Source of the DNA: Chryseolinea sp.
GTDB taxonomy: Bacteria; Bacteroidota; Bacteroidia; Cytophagales; Cyclobacteriaceae
Assembly: GCA_025923195.1 (NCBI GenBank)
Contig: JAICGJ010000008.1
Location: forward strand, 16,299 to 80,298
Length of the DNA: 64,000 nucleotides
Reading direction: 5' to 3'
The notes under the pieces were generated by a model. That model saw nothing but the letters and a program-made list of their open reading frames with translations. It was not told where the DNA came from and ran no database searches. Within the stretch, counting starts at the first letter, position 1; each line of letters opens with the position of its first letter. The translations under genes were made by a program, and so were the position numbers. Below, one piece after another: positions 49,429 to 58,368 of this stretch.

Positions 49429-49968
49429 ATGGATACGCTTCAACAACTTTTGATTTCTGTCGCCGACGCACGAAAGCAATTCGTACAGGCGGCATCCGGC
49501 CTAACATATGATCAAAGCCAATTCAAGTCGTCGTCAGAAGTATGGTCTGTTGCTGAGATTGTTGAACACATGGTATGGGCGGAAATGGGCGGCATTAATG
49601 GAATTTGGAAAGCGCTTGCCGGAATCAGAAACAACAAGCCCATTTGGGCAGGAGACGCGATTCACCAAGGCCGGCATATCGAGGAAATTATCGCCAAAAC
49701 ATGGAAGGAAAAAGAAATTGTACCAGAAAGCGCGAAACCCCGATGGGGTGGGCCGGTGGAATACTGGATTATAGCATTGAATGGGTGCCAGAACTTGCTC
49801 GAATCTTTGTGTGAGGCTCTTGAAGGGTTCGAACTCCAGAGGGTGATCTATCCGCACGTTATTTCTGGTCCGTTGGACGTAATACAGAGAATGGAGTTTC
49901 TGAGGTTCCACTTGAACCGCCATCAACTTCAAATTGAGAATATTAAGGCACACCCGAATTACCCTTGA
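49429..49968 (+). CDS. DinB superfamily protein
   Basis: WSVAEIVEHMVWAEMGGINGIWKAL...HPHVISGPLDVIQRMEFLRFHLNRHQLQIENI-like DinB His pattern. Confidence 0.9.
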   Translation: MDTLQQLLISVADARKQFVQAASGLTYDQSQFKSSSEVWSVAEIVEHMVWAEMGGINGIWKALAGIRNNKPIWAGDAIHQGRHIEEIIAKTWKEKEIVPESAKPRWGGPVEYWIIALNGCQNLLESLCEALEGFELQRVIYPHVISGPLDVIQRMEFLRFHLNRHQLQIENIKAHPNYP

Positions 49969-50238
49969 TCACGATTTATTTCTTGTGATTGCATCGCGTT
50001 TATGAAGGTACGTCTGCCGAAAGGGGATAGATTTTTCATCGCGACGTCAGCGGAAACATTCAAAGAGTTTTCGGGTTTTCAAAGTAGGCCCAGGCTGAGC
50101 TAGTGTAAAATTTCTGATGTTCTGGCAATCTCGCTGAATTTGTGATATCAGCGATGTGTTGGAATTGTCACCGAGAGCACAGGAACGTCCTGTGTTTTAG
50201 AAAAAAAAGCTATTCATTAACGCTAAACATGTAACACT

Positions 50239-50430
50239 ATGGGAAAAGTTATTCGCTGTCGTGATGTGGGTTTTGATTGCGAGGGTGTAATCAAAGCTGA
50301 AACAGAAAAGGAAGCCTTGACGTTGGCAGCAGATCATGCTAAAACGGTGCATGGCGTAAAGGAGATAACCCCTGAAATCGTGCAAAAGATCAAATCCGTA
50401 ATGCGCGACGAGCCAGTCGCGACCCATTGA
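50239..50430 (+). CDS. DUF1059 domain protein
   Basis: IRCRDVGFDCEGVIKAETEKEALTLAADHAKTVHGVKEITPEIVQKIKSVM. Confidence 0.93.
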   Translation: MGKVIRCRDVGFDCEGVIKAETEKEALTLAADHAKTVHGVKEITPEIVQKIKSVMRDEPVATH

Positions 50431-50444
50431 TGAGTTAGTAGTAG

Positions 50445-50810
50445 ATGCACAGCTTCATCGGGATCTTGTCCGGAATTTTGCTCGTCGTTATTCCGGCGGT
50501 CGGATTTTCGCAGGCGACTCGTAAAATAAAGGGAGAAATATTAAGCGAGGAAAATACTCCGGTTCCGGGCCTGGCTGTCATCCAACTTGGAAAACAAAAA
50601 GGGGTCGCGACTGACGTCAACGGACAATTTGAGATGACGGTCAATGAAGAGAAAGACGTTTACATTCAGCTCTCCGGACTGGATTTAGAAATCTATTTAA
50701 AATATAACGAAGGAGAAGAGTTTAAATCCGTATCGCTGAAGGATTGGAAACAAATCAAAAAGGATAATCGAAGGATTTTTGATGAATGGAAGGCAAAAAA
50801 TTTGGAATAG
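50445..50810 (+). CDS. secreted carboxypeptidase-like regulatory-domain protein
   Basis: Signal peptide, then IKGEILSEENTPVPGLAVIQLGKQKGVATDVNGQFEMTV. Confidence 0.85.
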   Translation: MHSFIGILSGILLVVIPAVGFSQATRKIKGEILSEENTPVPGLAVIQLGKQKGVATDVNGQFEMTVNEEKDVYIQLSGLDLEIYLKYNEGEEFKSVSLKDWKQIKKDNRRIFDEWKAKNLE

Positions 50811-50944
50811 TGTGGATGTCCACACTATTAATAGTTGATTTTGTCAGAGCCTAAGTAATCGAAATTAATGCTTCGATTGGTAAGAGCATAAATAGCGACT
50901 GCACTCGTACCGTAATAGGTAAGCGTTTAAGCCCGCCTTGAAAT

Positions 50945-51439
50945 ATGAAAAGTAATACACAGGAGTCGACAGGGTCGCTCCTGTTACGCAATTTCGTTTT
51001 TACCTTGTTACAACCTGGGCTTGTAGCGGGCGTGATTCCTTACTATATCCTTGGGGGTGACTTGAGTGCCTTGCCTCGACCGGGCCCTGTTCAACTATAC
51101 ACAGGGTCGGTCCTATTCCTCGCGGGTGTGAGTATTATGCTGCGCTGTATACTGCAATTTGCATTGGAGGGAAAGGGAACACTTTCTCCGGTAGATCCCA
51201 CCAAACGTTTGGTGGTGCGCGGTCTTTACAGATACTCCCGCAACCCGATGTATGTCGGGGTCATGTTGATTCTAATTGGCGAGGCTATTATTGCACAATC
51301 TGTTCCCTTGTGGATTTACCTGGTCGTTGTTTTTATCGCCTTTAATCTCTTTATCGTGCTTCACGAAGAACCCAGGTTGCGAAAGGATTTTGGACAAGAA
51401 TATTTGGATTATTGCCAAAACGTGCGACGATGGATTTAA
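50945..51439 (+). CDS. isoprenylcysteine carboxyl methyltransferase-like membrane protein
   Basis: VRGLYRYSRNPMYVGVMLILIGEAI...EEPRLRKDFGQEYLDYCQNVRRWI. Confidence 0.93.
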   Translation: MKSNTQESTGSLLLRNFVFTLLQPGLVAGVIPYYILGGDLSALPRPGPVQLYTGSVLFLAGVSIMLRCILQFALEGKGTLSPVDPTKRLVVRGLYRYSRNPMYVGVMLILIGEAIIAQSVPLWIYLVVVFIAFNLFIVLHEEPRLRKDFGQEYLDYCQNVRRWI

Positions 51440-51715
51440 GAGAATCTCTATTTTAATGGTGTTTTTGACGCCTTCAAAGTCACTTTGGGCGTTGCTGCTA
51501 AAGGGTTGCCGAAGGTAACCGCAGGCAGGTTCCAAAAAACGCCCTGCGAAGCGCGGGAGCCATACAAGCATGTCTAACGCTAAACGTTTTAGCCTCCATT
51601 TCCCGCTGTCTCACTGCAGATCCTAATAATTTATGCGTGACAAGGATTAAACACTATTTATTATCTTGATGGAAAGATCTTAACTGTAGTCAATTTGTGA
51701 AACAAGCTTTTTTTT

Positions 51716-52213
51716 ATGACAAAACTTTTACCTGCAATCATTTTCACCCTGGTTTGCCAATCGGTCTCTGGACAGGCTGAGAAGACGGAAAGACCCGGAG
51801 AGCCGGATATTTATAAGTTCCAAGGTGATGATACCGAAATGAATGAAGCCATCGATCGATCACGGCAGTCTTTCAATGAATTCTTAACGGCCTTTAAAAA
51901 TAAAAAGAGTTCCCAGACAAATTTTAGCGTGAAGATGCCATTTGCCACCGAAACCGGAGCCGAGCATATCTGGTTAACCGGCCTGGAGTTGAAGGACGAA
52001 AAACTCTTGGGTCTCGTGGATAACTTACCTGCGAATGTGACATCGGTAAAACTTGGCGACCAAGTGGAAATAGTCCAAGACAAAATTTCAGATTGGTTCT
52101 ACCTTGACAACGGCAAGCTGGTTGGTGGAAACACCATCCGTGTGATCCGTAGCAGAATGAAGGCTTCCGAAAGGAAGAAATTTGACAAGCAATTCGGAAT
52201 AACGATCGACTGA
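51716..52213 (+). CDS. secreted DUF2314 domain protein
   Basis: MNEAIDRSRQSFNEFL...AEHIWLTGLELKDEKLLGLVDNLP...VKLGDQVEIVQDKISDWFYLDNGKLVGGNTIRVI. Confidence 0.9.
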   Translation: MTKLLPAIIFTLVCQSVSGQAEKTERPGEPDIYKFQGDDTEMNEAIDRSRQSFNEFLTAFKNKKSSQTNFSVKMPFATETGAEHIWLTGLELKDEKLLGLVDNLPANVTSVKLGDQVEIVQDKISDWFYLDNGKLVGGNTIRVIRSRMKASERKKFDKQFGITID

Positions 52214-52310
52214 AAGAATTTCCGCGTTAATCCTATCGGGAAATCACACCAGGCCTTGGTTTATTGGTCTCCGGAAAAAAAATCTATTTTTTTTTAAGTT
52301 CAACTATTGC

Positions 52311-52352
52311 GCAAGTACTTGCTTGCTCATATATTTGCAAGCAAGTACTTGC
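52311..52352. promoter_or_regulatory. putative ArsR operator: perfect 16-bp inverted repeat, each arm containing the 12-bp palindrome GCAAGTACTTGC
   Basis: GCAAGTACTTGCTTGC TCATATATTT GCAAGCAAGTACTTGC, ending 5 bp before the ATG at 52358. Confidence 0.9.
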
Positions 52353-52357
52353 ATATT

Positions 52358-52702
52358 ATGGAAGCCCGACGAGACGTGTTTCAGGCAATCGCCGATCCTA
52401 CAAGGAGACAGATCATGGGAATGATCGCTCATGAGAACCTGAACCTGAATGCCATTGCCGAGAATTTCGACATGACTCGCCAGGCGATATCGCTGCATAT
52501 TAAAATTCTGGCAGAATGTGGACTTGTGGTCATAAAGCAACAGGGAAGAGAGAGATTTTGTGAAGCCAAGTTTGATCAACTAAACGAAGTCTCTGAATGG
52601 ATAGAGCAGTACCGGAAATATTGGGATAAGAAGTTAGACTCATTAGAACTGTATTTGGAGAAATTGCAAAAAGAAAGGAAGCATGGAAAAAAGAAAAAGT
52701 AA
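52358..52702 (+). CDS. ArsR family winged-helix transcriptional regulator
   Basis: RRDVFQAIADPTRRQIMGMIAHENLNLNAIAENFDMTRQAISLHIKILAECGLVVIKQQGRERF. The track's TTG start at 52307 would translate the operator. Confidence 0.95.
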   Translation: MEARRDVFQAIADPTRRQIMGMIAHENLNLNAIAENFDMTRQAISLHIKILAECGLVVIKQQGRERFCEAKFDQLNEVSEWIEQYRKYWDKKLDSLELYLEKLQKERKHGKKKK

Positions 52703-53654
52703 CACAACAGATCGCGAAATTAGCATGACCAGGTTGCTCAACGCGCCAGTTGATTTGGTTTGGGAAGTGTGGACGGATCCGGAGCACATCAAAAACTGGT
52801 GGGGACCGAATGGCTTCACTAACACCATCCATGACATGAAGGTTAAGGAAGGTGGTGAGTGGAATTTCACTATGCATGGACCGGATGGTACTGATTTTAA
52901 GAACAAGAATATTTTCAGAGAGTTAGTTTTCCAGAAGAAAATCGTTTACCAGCACATATCCGCCCCGAAGTTTCTGGCGACGATCCGATTCGAACCACGA
53001 GGTGATAAAACTTTTCTTGAATGGAACATGCTGTTTGAATCCAGGGAACAACTCGTTCAGGTTGTAAAAACGTTTAAGGCAGACGAAGGTCTGCGACAAA
53101 ATATCGATAAGCTGAATCACTACATCCAAACACAACAGAAAATGCAAAGCGAATTAAAGAAAGACAATAGGGCCAGGGTCAGCACTTATCTGAATTTTCC
53201 AGGCACCACAGAGGAAGCCTTTAATTTTTATAAAAAGGTATTCAGAACGACTTTTAACGGTAAGGGTATACAAAGATTTGGTGATATAACTCCGCCGGAA
53301 GGAATGCCTCCATTATCCGATGAAGACAAAAAATTGATAATCCATGTCGAGTTGCCTATTCTCGGCGGACATATACTTATGGCAACCGACGCCCCGGAAA
53401 GCATGGGTCTAAAACTTCAGTATGGCAATAACACCCATATCAACCTGGAACCCGGTAGCAAAGAAGAAACGAACAGATTATTTCATGAACTTTCAGGAGG
53501 AGGGAAGGTAACTATGGAACTTCAGGATATGTTCTGGGGTGCCTACTATGGGAGTTGTACCGATAAGTATGGGATCAATTGGATGTTTAATTATGTTGAG
53601 ACCAAAGACGAAGCAGAACATGTCACTGGCCAACGGTTAACGGTTCAAGCATAG
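52683..53654 (+). CDS. fusion: SRPBCC/AHSA1-like domain + VOC (PhnB-like) domain
   Basis: N-terminal ISMTRLLNAPVDLVWEVWTDPEHIKNWWGPNGFTNTIHDMKVKEGGEWNFTMHGPDG; C-terminal STYLNFPGTTEEAFNFYKKVFRTTF...GHILMATDAPE. 20-nt overlap with the ArsR gene. Confidence 0.93.
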   Translation: MEKRKSNTTDREISMTRLLNAPVDLVWEVWTDPEHIKNWWGPNGFTNTIHDMKVKEGGEWNFTMHGPDGTDFKNKNIFRELVFQKKIVYQHISAPKFLATIRFEPRGDKTFLEWNMLFESREQLVQVVKTFKADEGLRQNIDKLNHYIQTQQKMQSELKKDNRARVSTYLNFPGTTEEAFNFYKKVFRTTFNGKGIQRFGDITPPEGMPPLSDEDKKLIIHVELPILGGHILMATDAPESMGLKLQYGNNTHINLEPGSKEETNRLFHELSGGGKVTMELQDMFWGAYYGSCTDKYGINWMFNYVETKDEAEHVTGQRLTVQA

Positions 53655-54080
53655 CGCATGAAGCGTCGGTAAGATATTGTGTATTGACCGCCCCTAAAAC
53701 CTCAGGCTTGCTATGAAAGCAGACCTGCGGCGAGTCAATTGTTGTCACAATACGGTGTTCCAGTATCGACCAATGCCGTGAGGCTTCGCGATGTCATTTT
53801 TGCAAATCTTCCTGGCCATTGGCGAGCAAATTGATCGCCCCTTATATTAATTGCTTATGGCTACTGATTAACTAACGCGAATGGATTTGCGTCTTGATCT
53901 TTCCAAAAAGGGAGTTAACCTGGACTTTAACTGAGGCGTTGATTTACTGATCCCGGCAGGAGGTTGGAAGGCAGGGGGAAAGCTCTCCAGGTATGTTAAA
54001 AAGTCCGGGTCCAAACCTTTATTCAGCGACTATACCATTCAGATAATGTTTAGTATCTTAGTGATAAATCCCTATCACTT

Positions 54081-55157
54081 ATGGCTGAAAGTAATTCTAC
54101 GATTCTGATCCCTGATATCAGCGGATTTACTGAGTTCATGACAACCACAGAACTCACTCACGCCTCACATGCGCTTAACTATCTTATTGATGCGATCCTG
54201 AACGCGGTGGGGGACGAATATGAAGTGGCAGAAATTGAAGGTGATGCAGTGTTGCTTATCAAAAGAGGTCCGGCTCCGTCCAAAAAGGAGATACGTGATG
54301 TTTGCCTAAAGATATTTAACGCTTTTCACTATCAGAGGAAATGGATGCAGCAGCATACTATTTGTCCCTGCGGTGCCTGTCAGGCTATCATCAACCTGAC
54401 GCTCAAATTCGTAGTCCATCATGGACCGTTGGCGGAAATCAAGGTAGGGCGTTTTGTTAAGCCATCAGGACGGGAAATGATCGTCGCCCATCGGTTGTTG
54501 AAAAATAGTATTGACAACAACGAATATCTGTTATTGACTGAGAAACTTCTGCGACAACTCCCCGATGATTCAGAAGAGGAAGTTGAATGGACGCGAGCAG
54601 CTGAAGAGTACCCTGCCATTGGAAAGATTGAGTATAGATTTATGTTGCTCAACGAGGCAAGGAACAAAGTACCTGATCCACCGCCAGTTCAAAATCACTA
54701 TCGCACTGACGATACAACCCATCTCGAAGTGCAGATCGACGCCAACTATTTCGACGTTTACCTTGTCGCCTCAAACATTCCCGGTCGGGAGGAATGGATG
54801 CCCGGCCTCAAGAGAGTTCAACAGGAGGGTTCCGACGTCTATATCGGCAGCGTTCATCAGTGTGTCTACGAAGATTACGACGCAACGGTATCGCCATTGC
54901 GAATGACCGCGTCCAATGAAGGAATTATGTTTGCCGAGAGTTGTGACATACCTTCGGCAGATCTGTCGCTGGTATACGAGCTGGTGTTTACTAAAATTGA
55001 TGACAATACCTGTAAGTTTAACTGTAGATTCATGAATACAGTTGATTCCCCTATACCTGAGGAAATGAACACACTCCTATCTGCACAGCTAAAGCGAATG
55101 GCTGAAGCGCTTAAAGCGATTTGTGAAAAGCAGAGGGATCCGCAACTCCAATACTAA
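54081..55157 (+). CDS. DUF2652 domain protein with C-terminal SRPBCC-like domain
   Basis: STILIPDISGFTEFMTTTELTHASHALNYLIDAILNAVGDEYEVAEIEGDAVLLIKRG (cyclase-like DUF2652). Confidence 0.9.
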   Translation: MAESNSTILIPDISGFTEFMTTTELTHASHALNYLIDAILNAVGDEYEVAEIEGDAVLLIKRGPAPSKKEIRDVCLKIFNAFHYQRKWMQQHTICPCGACQAIINLTLKFVVHHGPLAEIKVGRFVKPSGREMIVAHRLLKNSIDNNEYLLLTEKLLRQLPDDSEEEVEWTRAAEEYPAIGKIEYRFMLLNEARNKVPDPPPVQNHYRTDDTTHLEVQIDANYFDVYLVASNIPGREEWMPGLKRVQQEGSDVYIGSVHQCVYEDYDATVSPLRMTASNEGIMFAESCDIPSADLSLVYELVFTKIDDNTCKFNCRFMNTVDSPIPEEMNTLLSAQLKRMAEALKAICEKQRDPQLQY

Positions 55158-55174
55158 GCCGTGGTTTAAGAAGA

Positions 55175-55403
55175 GTCCATGGTCGATGGTCCATAGTCCA
55201 TGGCATGGCATGCGGTTTAAAGGTTGTGGTGTTTAGATGAAAGTCCACAGTCCACGGTCCACAGTAAGGCGCAGGGCTTAAGGCAAATTAGAACATTGAA
55301 AGATTGCAAGATTGTAAGATAAGAAGATTGTAAAATTGCAAGATTATGCACTCACTGCTGTGGTCTGTGGACCGTCGACCGTGGACTACTATGGACCATG
55401 GAC
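55175..55403. repeat. composite repeat island: GTCCAYR heptamer arrays, GATTGYAA octamer array, inverted YRTGGAC heptamer arrays
   Basis: GTCCATG GTCGATG GTCCATA GTCCATG (55175-55202); GTCCACA GTCCACG GTCCACA (55243-55263); octamers 55292-55347; TGTGGTC TGTGGAC CGTCGAC CGTGGAC TAC TATGGAC CATGGAC (55359-55403). Confidence 0.85.
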
Positions 55404-55432
55404 TCTCATCAACCTACACCCAACACAATAAC

Positions 55433-56005
55433 ATGCCCACTGACTATTTAGAAAGCGTAAGAAAACAATTTGAGTATTACAAAATGCTCGGTGAAAAGAC
55501 ATTTTCTCAACTGGCTGACGACAAACTTTTTTGGCAATACAACGAAGATAGCAACAGCATTGCGACCATCGTGAAACATCTTTCGGGAAATATGTTGTCG
55601 CGGTGGACTGACTTCCTGACATCTGACGGTGAAAAAGAATGGAGAAACCGGGATGCTGAATTTGAAAACGACATAACAAGCCGGGAGGAGCTTCTGGAAA
55701 AATGGAATGAGGGTTGGAGTTGCCTGTTCAATGCATTAAGGTCTCTAACAACATACGATCTGGAAAAAGTTATTTACATCAGGAATCAAGGGCATACCGT
55801 GGTTGAAGCAATAAACCGCCAACTTGCGCACTATCCATATCATATAGGGCAAATAGTATTCATAGGTAAAATGGTATCTGAAAAGCCGTGGGTTTCGTTA
55901 TCGATTCCCAAGGGGGATTCAAAAACATTCAACGCCGACAAATTCGCAAAGCCAAAACAAAAAGGACACTTCACGGACGAATTTTTGAAGGGTGAGAAGG
56001 ACTAA
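55433..56005 (+). CDS. DUF1572 / DinB-like protein
   Basis: DYLESVRKQFEYYKMLGEKTFSQLADDKLFWQYNEDSNSIATIVKHLSGNMLSRWTDFLTSDGEKEWRNRDAEF. ATG at 55433; the track start lies in the repeat island. Confidence 0.93.
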   Translation: MPTDYLESVRKQFEYYKMLGEKTFSQLADDKLFWQYNEDSNSIATIVKHLSGNMLSRWTDFLTSDGEKEWRNRDAEFENDITSREELLEKWNEGWSCLFNALRSLTTYDLEKVIYIRNQGHTVVEAINRQLAHYPYHIGQIVFIGKMVSEKPWVSLSIPKGDSKTFNADKFAKPKQKGHFTDEFLKGEKD

Positions 56006-56157
56006 CGTTGCGAGCATTATATTATGTCGCTGGTAGATTATTCATAAGAAAATTACAGATAAAGGCTGTTGAGGATTAATTATCGTTTCCAAAAAAATGC
56101 TAACTTAATATATCTTTATTCAACGGCTTGCCTTGTCCTATCTAACAATTGGTCTAA

Positions 56158-57120
56158 ATGAAAAGCGCAATGATTACTATCACCCTTATGTGGTACTATC
56201 ATGCAGTCTGTCAATCCAATTTTAGTAAACCAACAACTGATACTTCAATTATTACCCAGGTAGTTTTTCTGGGGACAGGGACACCTGTTCCTAATGCAGA
56301 CCGTTCGGGTCCCTCCGTAGCCATTATAGTAAATAATACACCTTATTTGGTTGATTTAGGACCCGGAGTAGTTCGTCGTGCTACAGCAGGTTTCCGAAAA
56401 GGGATAGCTGGCTTACATCATTCTAAATTAAAGATTGCCTTTATTACCCATTTGCACTCCGACCACACACTAGGATATCCAGATTTCATTTTTACTCCAT
56501 GGGTTGTTGGGAGAACAGGGCCACTAAAAGTATTTGGCCCAACAGGGATCAAAGAGATGACAGACCATATTTTGTCTGCCTGGAAAGAAGATATAGATAT
56601 CAGGGAAAATGGATTGGGGAAAAACTTGCCTGATAGAAGTATTGATGGCTATCATGTTGATGTAAATGAGATTCTCCCCGGTATTATTCATAAAGATAGT
56701 AATGTAACCGTTACAGCTTTTGCAACTGCCCATGGTGATTGGAAGGAAACTTATGGTTATCGATTTCAGACCCCTGACAGAAGCATTGTCATCTCGGGAG
56801 ACACGCGGCCAGTTCAATCAGTTGTTGATAACTGTAACGGTTGTGATATCCTGATTCATGAAGTGTATACTGAAAAAGCTGAACAGGAGAGTGGAATTGA
56901 ATGGAAAGCATATCGTTCGAAATATCATACTTCTTCCCGGCAGGTCGCTGAGATAGCGACCAAAGCGAAACCTAAGCTTCTTGTGCTTTACCACCAGCAG
57001 TTTGGTTTGAACAAAAAACAAGGAGTGATTCTATCCACTGAGCAGGATCTTATAAACGAAATGAACCAATTTTATAAGGGCCGCTTTATCTCAGCGGATG
57101 ACTTGGAAATAATCAAGTAA
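56158..57120 (+). CDS. MBL fold metallo-hydrolase (RNase Z-like), secreted
   Basis: VVFLGTGTPVPNADRSGPS, ITHLHSDHTLGYPD (HxHxDH), IVISGDTRP. Confidence 0.94.
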   Translation: MKSAMITITLMWYYHAVCQSNFSKPTTDTSIITQVVFLGTGTPVPNADRSGPSVAIIVNNTPYLVDLGPGVVRRATAGFRKGIAGLHHSKLKIAFITHLHSDHTLGYPDFIFTPWVVGRTGPLKVFGPTGIKEMTDHILSAWKEDIDIRENGLGKNLPDRSIDGYHVDVNEILPGIIHKDSNVTVTAFATAHGDWKETYGYRFQTPDRSIVISGDTRPVQSVVDNCNGCDILIHEVYTEKAEQESGIEWKAYRSKYHTSSRQVAEIATKAKPKLLVLYHQQFGLNKKQGVILSTEQDLINEMNQFYKGRFISADDLEIIK

Positions 57121-57256
57121 ATTGAGACGCGGCTTAGCTTCAGGAGTTTGATATAATTTATTCAGTGCCGATAGCAACATACGTTTTAACCCCGAATTCG
57201 CTTGATACGTCATTGTCCACGATAGGGCAATAAGGGACCCACAGATATCACTTGAT

Positions 57257-57613
57257 ATGCACAAAGAACTGAAGGACAAGTTTAAGGGAACATTGATTGT
57301 GCCTTTTGGACTGGCGGTTGTCTTGGTTCCGTTTTCAATTTTTATTGGATGGAACCTGATAACGCTAATTCTGTTTTGGCTCATATTGACTCCGGTTTTG
57401 ACAATCTGTTTACCAACATTGGTCTCTGGCAATAAGGATCATCTATTTGAATCACTCGTGGGATTAATAATTTTCTATGCAATCATGGTATTTATGATTT
57501 ATGACCACTATAAGACTGATTACTTTCAAATTATGATCTTGAGTTGCATGATAAATTTGATTTTGATTTCTGCTATAACGTGGATAAAGAAATCAAGCAC
57601 ATCCACACAATAG
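57257..57613 (+). CDS. hypothetical integral membrane protein
   Basis: Four predicted hydrophobic helices, ATG start. Confidence 0.65.
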   Translation: MHKELKDKFKGTLIVPFGLAVVLVPFSIFIGWNLITLILFWLILTPVLTICLPTLVSGNKDHLFESLVGLIIFYAIMVFMIYDHYKTDYFQIMILSCMINLILISAITWIKKSSTSTQ

Positions 57614-57874
57614 AAGAGATTCGTGAATGTCTTGCGGTGCGCAACAAAATACGTAATCGCTTGCGGCGAATGATTTTTCGACTTACTAAAGCCGCCATCT
57701 CTGAATAGTGAGGTTTGAGCATTATGGCTAGTGGTCAGCACATTGCTTTGATGGAGATCCTTCGTTCGCCCAAGGCCTCGCACGGCCACCACTCAGGATG
57801 ACGTTTTCATAGCAGCAGTTCCCTTTATCGCAGACCAGTAACCCCAGCCACAAAGACTCGTTCCCCAGAGTTGA

Positions 57875-58186
57875 TTAAAAACCAATTTCGGACTCAATAA
57901 AATCTTTTGTTCCTTCCGGACCAGAAAGTTCTAACGATACAAAACCTTTGGCCTCACCAACAACAAGATTAAATTCAAAAAACGGACAGCAGAGTCGTTC
58001 AGTCTTGATGAAGTCGATCAGTAAATCAATTGTGCTGTCAGCGTCACCGAATGTATAACGGAAACCATTTGTTGTTTCAAACCGTTGGACAACGAGCTTC
58101 TTGACTTCCGCAATGACAGTTTTCTTTCGCTCCTGAAGTTCCGGAGTAGTTAACTTACAGGTTAAGCTGACAGTTTCTTTGTTCAT
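57875..58186 (-). CDS. hypothetical protein
   Basis: MNKETVSLTCKLTTPELQERKKTVIAEVKKLV...LLIDFIKTERLCCPFFEFNLVVGEAKGFVSLELSGPEGTKDFI; ATG at 58186 preferred to the longer ORF. Confidence 0.75.
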   Translation of the reverse strand: MNKETVSLTCKLTTPELQERKKTVIAEVKKLVVQRFETTNGFRYTFGDADSTIDLLIDFIKTERLCCPFFEFNLVVGEAKGFVSLELSGPEGTKDFIESEIGF

Positions 58187-58368
58187 AATTCTTGAATATC
58201 CTGCCCTGATCTTGAGAGTCAAAACGACAAACATCAAGATTTGGTTTAAACAGCGGAATTGAGTCCGGCACGGCCCCAATTTTGAATAAGAAACCACCCA
58301 TTGAAAACTTCTACTCCCGCGAGCCCTAAATCTGTACTTTAGTTGCACCAACCCTGAACTTCATCCCA

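Noticed and set aside
52307-52357. N-terminal extension of ArsR from the TTG at 52307
   Set aside because: It would translate the palindromic operator; the ATG at 52358 begins the conserved HTH domain.
55346-55432. N-terminal extension of the DUF1572 ORF
   Set aside because: Encoded by the GTCCAYR repeat island; the domain starts after ATG 55433.
57620-57830. Integron attC-like or IS remnant containing GATCCTTCG...CAGGATGACG
   Set aside because: No paired R/L core sites, integrase or terminal repeats found; at most a decayed dispersed repeat.
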